Assembly (NCBI GenBank): GCA_009774235.1 | Contig: VSNJ01000161.1 | Location: 1 to 8,904, forward strand | Reading direction: 5' to 3' | DNA length: 8,904 bases | From: Lachnospiraceae bacterium | GTDB lineage: Bacteria > Bacillota > Clostridia > Lachnospirales > Lachnospiraceae | Shown: in pieces, positions 3,963 to 8,904 of the stretch | How positions within the stretch are numbered: position 1 is the stretch's first letter | Layout: the number at the start of each line of letters is the position of its first letter | Translations under genes and position numbers: made by a program | The notes under the pieces: model-generated | Databases searched by the model: none | What the model saw: the letters and a program-made list of their open reading frames with translations, nothing else | Told to the model about the DNA's origin: nothing

Positions 3963-6900
3963 TCAAGATTTAGTAATAAACTTTGCTTTCTTTGGCATTC
4001 CTTTTTTTACAAATACTTTGTAATATTTATTCTTCACATTTTTACTTGTGTTTACACGTGGCTTGCTATAAATACCTTTAAAAGCGGCCTTTCCTATACC
4101 CTTTGCTGTAATCTTTACTGACTTAACATTTATATAACGTAACTTCTTACATTTATAAAATGCTTTACCGCCTATTTTCTTTATATTCTTTCCTATTGTT
4201 ACTTTCTTTAAAGAAGTTTTGCTTGCAAATGCTTTTTTTCCTATTGAAGTAACTTTATAAGATACACCATTTATTTTAACAGTAGCAGGAATTATAACAG
4301 ACTTTGGATTTTTCTTTGTGCTCTTAATATATTCTGCTGTTTTATTTTTTCCTGTACCTGTTATTTTATATACAGCATTTGTCTTTTTATCTGTATACTT
4401 ATAGCCCTTTTTATATGATGATACAATGCTGTCCTTTCCATCAGGCTGTGTTGTTTCTGCTGGCTCTGGTGTATTAACTGGTGTATTTGTTGCTGCTGGT
4501 ATAACTGGCACATCAGGACTGGCTGTTGGTTCTGGTGTACTTGTAACATTAACAGATGGCACGCCTGGGACACTGGTTGTTCCTGGAACTGGTGTTGATG
4601 TTGGTGTTGATGTTGTACCTGGTGTTGGTGACGGACCATATACAGGAGGTAAAAATCCTGGATAATATGAACCACTTCCTCCATCTGGGAGTGGTGTTCC
4701 TTCTGTACCCTGTTGTTTTAACAAGGTTACAGGTATATCTTCTGCTATAGAAAAAGCAGAATTTCCATTCTCATCCTCTACAGACAGCCTGCAGGACAAT
4801 AACACTTCACCCTCTCCTGTAAGACTGTTCTCCAGATTATCAAATGATAATTGTACAAAATTCATTCCTGGAGCCAGCTGTATCTTTTCAATATAAGATG
4901 ATGCCAGTTTTCCAGCCTGGTCATAATACTGTAATGTAACATTAACATCTTTTGGAGTTGTTGCATTTGAAATTACTGTTGCATCTGCAGTACCAGAAAT
5001 CTTATTACTGCTGTCACATGTTATATTTGTTTCTATTTCTTTTGTCTTAAGAGGGTTTTCTTCATCTGATGAAGAAAATGTGGTTTCCGCCTTGCCTGCA
5101 TTTACTGCTGTCTCCATGCCATCAATGGTAATTGTTGTATCTGCAGGTACTTCAATAGAAATATCATCACCACTTATTATAACTGTTGTATTACTGCTTG
5201 TTTCTATTTTACGTTCCATTCCTTGCTGGTTAATAATAGTAAATGAAGATACCTCTTCTTCCTGGGATTTTGAAGCCAGGCTTACCTTGAGCTGGTCTGT
5301 TCCTGTTTCTTTATCAACCGAAAGAACAGCATCTTTGTCTGAAGAAACTATTTCTGCAAAATATTCTCCTGAAGCCAGATAGAATGTTACACTTTCTTGT
5401 GTATTTCCTGATGTTCCTGTATTGGCAGTTTTATCTGTAGAAATATTATAGTTTCCTTCTGGAAGCACAAAGCTCCTGATACCTGGGAATGTTTCCTCTT
5501 CCCCTGCGTTCTGCTTCTGCTCATATGCGCCTTCTATATCTTCAATAGTATTACCAGCTTCATTGGCAAGTTTTATATTCTCTTTATCTATAGAAAGATA
5601 GAGAGAAGCATCCTTGTTACTATGCAGTTCTATACCTGCCATAGCACTGCTTATAGCATTAAGCCCGGCATATGAAGCATATTTATATAGTCCATAGGAT
5701 ATTCCACTAAAATCCTTATTGATAAGCAGAGTCTTTAAAGAAGAAGGATATGAAGGGTCATATACCTTTAAAATAAAGTTTCCGTCATTATCCTGGTTCA
5801 CAGAAACAGGTATAACTGCATGCCCGCCATAAGCTGAATAAATTGACATAAGTACAGGTTCTGCCTCTGGGTCTGCCTTAAAACCGCCTGAACGCTCAAA
5901 TTCTTCTACTTTCTTAATTAATCCTTTGTAATCTTTCATATTTGCACTAAATGCACCAGTATACCCTGCAATTAATGGGTTATACTGGGATATCTGGTAA
6001 GCTTCTATAAGTTTTGTTAAATCTGAATCTTTTCTGCGTGGTGCAGCGATTTCATATAAAGTTTCTGCACTTGCACTATAATTGTTTATATCAAACCTTG
6101 GGTTATCACTATTTTCATAAAATTCCAATGTAGTAGCTGCCATTCCATAACAAGAGCCTTCCCACTTTGGATTAGTTACATAATAATATGTACCTGTAGT
6201 AATACTTTGCAGCACATCTACATAACGCTGCCTTGGAATACGGTAATTAATTCCATATCCAAATGACGGTGCACTGTTGCTAAATGAATAATAGTCTTTA
6301 TTTTCTGTATAGAAATGGCTCTGCCCTTCAACAGGAATACCATTCCATACACCATCAAACCCTGTCCAGCTATTTTGTGAAATACGGTAATATAATATAA
6401 GGCTGCTGCTGCAGTTTATAAAGCTGTCTGCTGCCCAGTCTGCTGGTACTTCTCCATAGAAGTAAACTTTTTCTAATGCTGTACTTCCTGAAAATGCCTG
6501 TGCACCAATACTTATTGTACTTGCTGGGATATTAACTGTACGCAGGCTGGTACAATCTTTTAATGCACCTGCTTCTATAGCTGATACTGTTTCTGGCACA
6601 AATATACTGCTTAAAGAAGTACATCCAGCAAAAACTTCCTCTTCCAGAGCCTGCAGGTGTGAACCTAGGAATACATCCTCAATAGCAGTACAACCCTGGA
6701 ATGCATATGAACCAAGTGAAGCCACTTTATCAAAGAACAAATCACCCTTAATTGCGACATCACCCTGGAACGCAGCACTTCCAATATTTTCTACAAACCT
6801 TGTTTGTAAAAATACAAGCCTGGTGCATCCATTAAATGCATAATCCCCTATACTGTTTAAATCTGCTCCTGATTCCATACGCAGTAAATTCTCTGCCTGG

Positions 6901-8741
6901 CAAAATGCATAACTGCCAATTTCTGTAATGCCCTCTGCTATTTCTATTGTCTGGATACCAGTTTTATAGCTGTCCCATGGGGCAGGGTTCTCTTCTGTAA
7001 AACCAGGAATAACTCCAGAACCTGTAAAAGAAATACATCCTGTAGCACCAATATATTGCCAGGAAACTCCATTAAATTCCCCTTCTTCCTGTGTACTATC
7101 TTCTGTTCTCCAATCTGCTATTGTATATTTATCTTTATCCTTCCAGGTGTCCCATCCTGATGAAGATGGATGCCTGAAAATAATTAAATCCGCTGCATTA
7201 TATACTATTGCACTTGAAGAATAAGTACTTGGTGCATCTCCTGCAAAAAATATGTTTTTTAAGTTTTTGTTACTACTAATTGAACTACTGTTCATTTTAT
7301 AAAGTGATGCTGGAAGATACAGTGTTACCAGAGATGTGTTCTTTACTATACAAGAACCTTGCAGTTCCTTTAATGTATCAGGGAATGTATACTCTTTATC
7401 TGTTTTTCCCTCTGGATAAAAACATGCTATAGTGCAGTCTTTATTATAAACTACATTATCCACCGCAGACAAATTAGGATTCTCATCTGATATAGTAATA
7501 CTTGCAATTGAACTACAACAACTAAACACATATGCATGTAGATTTTTTAATCCGCTTCCTATTGATACCGTTGCCAAAGATTCACACATATAAAAAGCGT
7601 TACTTTCTATTGTCTGGACACTGTCAGGAATGTTTATTTCTACAATTTTATTCCAGCTCCCAAATGCATATTTTTGTATAGTTTCAACATTGCCAGGAAT
7701 ACGTATTTCTTGTACATTATAACAATTATTAAAAGCATGGTCACCAATCTGTTTTATTGTTTCTGGCAAAGTAATATTTGTCAGATATGTACCACCATTA
7801 AAAGAATAAGCATCTATTATCTCTGTACCCTCTTCAATACTAATCTCTTTTTTAGATGTAATACGTGCATATGTAATAGTTTTATAGAAATTGCCTGCTT
7901 TCATCTCATAAAGGATACCATCTTTTACACTAAAACATGTATTGCCTGCTCCAACCTGGATGCTGCTTAACGAACTACATTCATCCAGTACTGCATGCCC
8001 TATAACTGTAGTACCTGCTGGTACAGTAAATTCTTTAAGTTTTGTAGATGCAAATGCACGTGGGCCAATAGAAGATACACTGTCTGGAAGCGAAACTGAT
8101 GCCAGTTTTTCACACCTTTCAAATGCTGACTCCCCTATTTCCTCAAGCCCGTCTTCAAATTGTATATTTACAATATTATTAGCATAAAATGCTTTTTTGC
8201 CAATAGTCTTTATATTTGGTCCTAATGTTATGCTGCCTAAATTAATACACCAATAAAATGCATTTTCTCCAATATCTGTTAATCCTGCTCCTAATATTGC
8301 CTCTTCTAACATTTCGCATTTGTTAAATGCATCCCGCCCTATAGTTTCCACTGAATCTGGCAGCGTTACAGACTTAAGGCTTACACATCCCGAAAATGCA
8401 TAATTCCCGATTGATGTAATCCCATCTGCTATAGATACAGAAAGTATATGTTCCCTGCTGTCATACCATGGGCTATGCCCTGATGATATTTCCATTGGCC
8501 CGCTGCCCGTAAGTTCCAGGTTATAAAATGTAGTTTCCAAAGTTTCATCTGGATTTAACCCTGGATTGGAAACCTCTGTCAATTCCCAGTTAATGTTATC
8601 CCCAATACTTCCACTAAGGGGTGCGGCTGGCGTTTCTGCTGCAAAAGCAAACGTCCCACTAAATGATACAGGAAACATTCCTGCAATTAATGCGGAAACC
8701 AGTAAAAAGCTGATGATTTTACGTAGTTTTTTCATGTCCAT
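3963..8741 (-). CDS. Secreted BspA-like leucine-rich-repeat protein with a candidate cysteine peptidase-like domain
   Basis: A 1592-residue exported protein. Order of parts: signal peptide (about 1-35, hydrophobic core 10-34, likely cleavage after FAFAA); entry module (about 44-97); BspA-type LRR_5 stack (about 98-500, with repeated 'IG..AF..C..L..v.lP.sv..I' units of about 23 residues); second entry module (about 555-597) and LRR stack (about 597-770); a domain at about 805-1035 with Cys864, His974 and Asp995 placed like a papain- or transglutaminase-type triad; beta-rich region (about 1035-1240); Ig-like segment (about 1240-1342); Pro/Thr/Ser linker (about 1350-1437); lysine-rich C-terminal LRR domain (about 1444-1592). 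There is no LPXTG motif or terminal anchor helix. BspA-like proteins are known surface adhesins; binding partners here are unknown. The third codon (ATG at 8735) is an alternative start, since GGAAGGAAGGG (8742-8752) can serve either. Apparently monocistronic in this window. Confidence 0.94.
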   Translation of the reverse strand: MDMKKLRKIISFLLVSALIAGMFPVSFSGTFAFAAETPAAPLSGSIGDNINWELTEVSNPGLNPDETLETTFYNLELTGSGPMEISSGHSPWYDSREHILSVSIADGITSIGNYAFSGCVSLKSVTLPDSVETIGRDAFNKCEMLEEAILGAGLTDIGENAFYWCINLGSITLGPNIKTIGKKAFYANNIVNIQFEDGLEEIGESAFERCEKLASVSLPDSVSSIGPRAFASTKLKEFTVPAGTTVIGHAVLDECSSLSSIQVGAGNTCFSVKDGILYEMKAGNFYKTITYARITSKKEISIEEGTEIIDAYSFNGGTYLTNITLPETIKQIGDHAFNNCYNVQEIRIPGNVETIQKYAFGSWNKIVEINIPDSVQTIESNAFYMCESLATVSIGSGLKNLHAYVFSCCSSIASITISDENPNLSAVDNVVYNKDCTIACFYPEGKTDKEYTFPDTLKELQGSCIVKNTSLVTLYLPASLYKMNSSSISSNKNLKNIFFAGDAPSTYSSSAIVYNAADLIIFRHPSSSGWDTWKDKDKYTIADWRTEDSTQEEGEFNGVSWQYIGATGCISFTGSGVIPGFTEENPAPWDSYKTGIQTIEIAEGITEIGSYAFCQAENLLRMESGADLNSIGDYAFNGCTRLVFLQTRFVENIGSAAFQGDVAIKGDLFFDKVASLGSYAFQGCTAIEDVFLGSHLQALEEEVFAGCTSLSSIFVPETVSAIEAGALKDCTSLRTVNIPASTISIGAQAFSGSTALEKVYFYGEVPADWAADSFINCSSSLILYYRISQNSWTGFDGVWNGIPVEGQSHFYTENKDYYSFSNSAPSFGYGINYRIPRQRYVDVLQSITTGTYYYVTNPKWEGSCYGMAATTLEFYENSDNPRFDINNYSASAETLYEIAAPRRKDSDLTKLIEAYQISQYNPLIAGYTGAFSANMKDYKGLIKKVEEFERSGGFKADPEAEPVLMSIYSAYGGHAVIPVSVNQDNDGNFILKVYDPSYPSSLKTLLINKDFSGISYGLYKYASYAGLNAISSAMAGIELHSNKDASLYLSIDKENIKLANEAGNTIEDIEGAYEQKQNAGEEETFPGIRSFVLPEGNYNISTDKTANTGTSGNTQESVTFYLASGEYFAEIVSSDKDAVLSVDKETGTDQLKVSLASKSQEEEVSSFTIINQQGMERKIETSSNTTVIISGDDISIEVPADTTITIDGMETAVNAGKAETTFSSSDEENPLKTKEIETNITCDSSNKISGTADATVISNATTPKDVNVTLQYYDQAGKLASSYIEKIQLAPGMNFVQLSFDNLENSLTGEGEVLLSCRLSVEDENGNSAFSIAEDIPVTLLKQQGTEGTPLPDGGSGSYYPGFLPPVYGPSPTPGTTSTPTSTPVPGTTSVPGVPSVNVTSTPEPTASPDVPVIPAATNTPVNTPEPAETTQPDGKDSIVSSYKKGYKYTDKKTNAVYKITGTGKNKTAEYIKSTKKNPKSVIIPATVKINGVSYKVTSIGKKAFASKTSLKKVTIGKNIKKIGGKAFYKCKKLRYINVKSVKITAKGIGKAAFKGIYSKPRVNTSKNVKNKYYKVFVKKGMPKKAKFITKS
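3966..4412 (-). other. Lysine-rich C-terminal LRR domain (residues about 1444-1592)
   Basis: About 149 residues containing 42 lysines and only one Asp and one Glu, in contrast to the acidic remainder of the protein. It holds further LRR_5 units (VTSIGKKAF at 1497-1505 and KKIGGKAFYKC at 1521-1531). With no sorting signal visible, a charge-based hold on the cell wall or teichoic acids is plausible; that is inference. Confidence 0.7.
4433..4694 (-). repeat. Pro/Thr/Ser-rich linker coding region
   Basis: Encodes residues about 1350-1437, low-complexity PTPGTTSTPTSTPVPGTT-like sequence joining the extracellular domains to the basic C-terminal domain. It contains a perfect tandem duplication of the 12-mer GGTGTTGATGTT at 4591-4602 and 4603-4614 (plus-strand reading), equal to four codons. 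Such linkers commonly span cell wall or carry glycans; that is family knowledge. Confidence 0.7.
5637..6329 (-). other. Candidate Cys-His-Asp catalytic domain of the LRR protein
   Basis: Encodes residues about 805-1035. Cys864 lies in WEGSCYGMA (860-868), which resembles a nucleophile at the start of a helix. His974 lies in YGGHAVIPV (971-979) and Asp995 in VYDPSYP (993-999), each at the start or end of a predicted strand. Order and spacing match papain-like, C39-like and transglutaminase-like hydrolases. I cannot name the exact family; activity is inference. Confidence 0.6.
6432..6953 (-). repeat. Second BspA-type LRR stack
   Basis: Encodes residues about 597-770, roughly seven LRR_5 units such as ITEIGSYAFCQAENL (605-619) and LNSIGDYAFNGCTRL (628-642). 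It follows a second entry module ('W..I...G.ISFTGSG.I', 561-579) that mirrors residues 51-83. Confidence 0.8.
7242..8450 (-). repeat. First BspA-type LRR stack
   Basis: Encodes residues about 98-500, a long array of LRR_5 units, e.g. ITSIGNYAFSGCVSL (108-122) and VETIGRDAFNKCEML (131-145). It is interrupted by two longer inserts (about 265-300 and 420-450) of the 'V.DG.LY' type that are usual in BspA-like arrays. The repeats form a curved ligand-binding solenoid in known members. Confidence 0.85.
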
Positions 8742-8904
8742 CCCTTCCTTCCATAAATAAATTTTATTTTCCTTATAATTTCCGGAAAAAGCTTAATCCT
8801 TGTTTTGGTATAAAAAACGGGAACATTTTCAGGATTACAGCACTTTCCTATTAAAATCCATATTATAATTATATCCAGAAATATAAGAATATCTGGTATG
8901 GGCT
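8742..8904 (-). promoter_or_regulatory. Upstream region of the LRR gene
   Basis: AT-rich leader and promoter region of the minus-strand LRR gene. GGAAGGAAGGG (8742-8752) is the ribosome binding site. Two overlapping minus-strand TATAAT boxes lie at 8862-8867 and 8868-8873, but neither has a good -35 at 16-18 nt. A 10-bp palindrome TTTCCGGAAA (8779-8788) and an imperfect inverted repeat CCAGA..ATAT/ATATCTGG (8875-8896) are visible. No gene is seen. Confidence 0.4.

Noticed and set aside
4361..4684. Gln/His-rich ORF on the minus strand and low-complexity Gly/Val ORFs on the plus strand
   Set aside because: They are frame-shifted readings of the Pro/Thr linker codons of the LRR gene; none has a credible ribosome binding site.
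7242..8450. Regular spacing of similar DNA segments as a possible CRISPR or satellite array
   Set aside because: The similarity is at the protein level (LRR units) and the DNA copies diverge; there are no identical direct repeats with spacers.

Overview
The window looks like an ordinary chromosomal stretch of an AT-rich, low-GC Firmicute, most likely a gut Clostridia of the Lachnospiraceae type. This is inferred from strong GGAGG-type ribosome binding sites, AT-rich intergenic DNA, an AbrB-type regulator close to the Bacillus/Clostridium form, a TIGR03905/TSCPD small protein, a COG4905-type membrane protein, and a very large secreted BspA-like leucine-rich-repeat protein. No rRNA, tRNA, CRISPR array, insertion sequence or phage gene was seen.

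Layout. (1) Positions 220-1434, minus strand: a cytoplasmic-looking serine hydrolase of the class C beta-lactamase/esterase fold, with a leader rich in small hairpins. (2) Positions 1435-1762: a divergent intergenic region with a 13-bp palindrome. (3) Positions 1763-2179, plus: a four-helix membrane protein of the CmpB-like 'putative ABC transporter permease' family, followed by a hairpin. (4) Positions 2283-3805, plus: a good sigma-A-type promoter, then an AbrB-like transition-state regulator, an NAD-dependent sirtuin deacylase and a TSCPD-domain protein, probably one transcription unit. (5) Positions 3836-3927: a large 92-nt hairpin between convergent genes that serves as a terminator in both directions. 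(6) Positions 3963-8741, minus: a 1592-residue secreted protein with a signal peptide, two BspA-type LRR stacks each introduced by the same kind of entry module, a domain with an apparent Cys-His-Asp triad, beta-rich and Ig-like regions, a Pro/Thr linker, and a strongly lysine-rich C-terminal LRR domain.

How the genes fit together. Sirtuin and AbrB-like regulator point to metabolic or growth-phase control (NAD-dependent deacylation and a transition-state-type repressor), but a direct functional link is inference. The LRR protein is independent and probably acts at the cell surface or on external ligands. Its most notable part is the candidate cysteine peptidase or transglutaminase-like domain embedded between LRR and beta-rich regions. 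I found no convincing new defence or mobile system.
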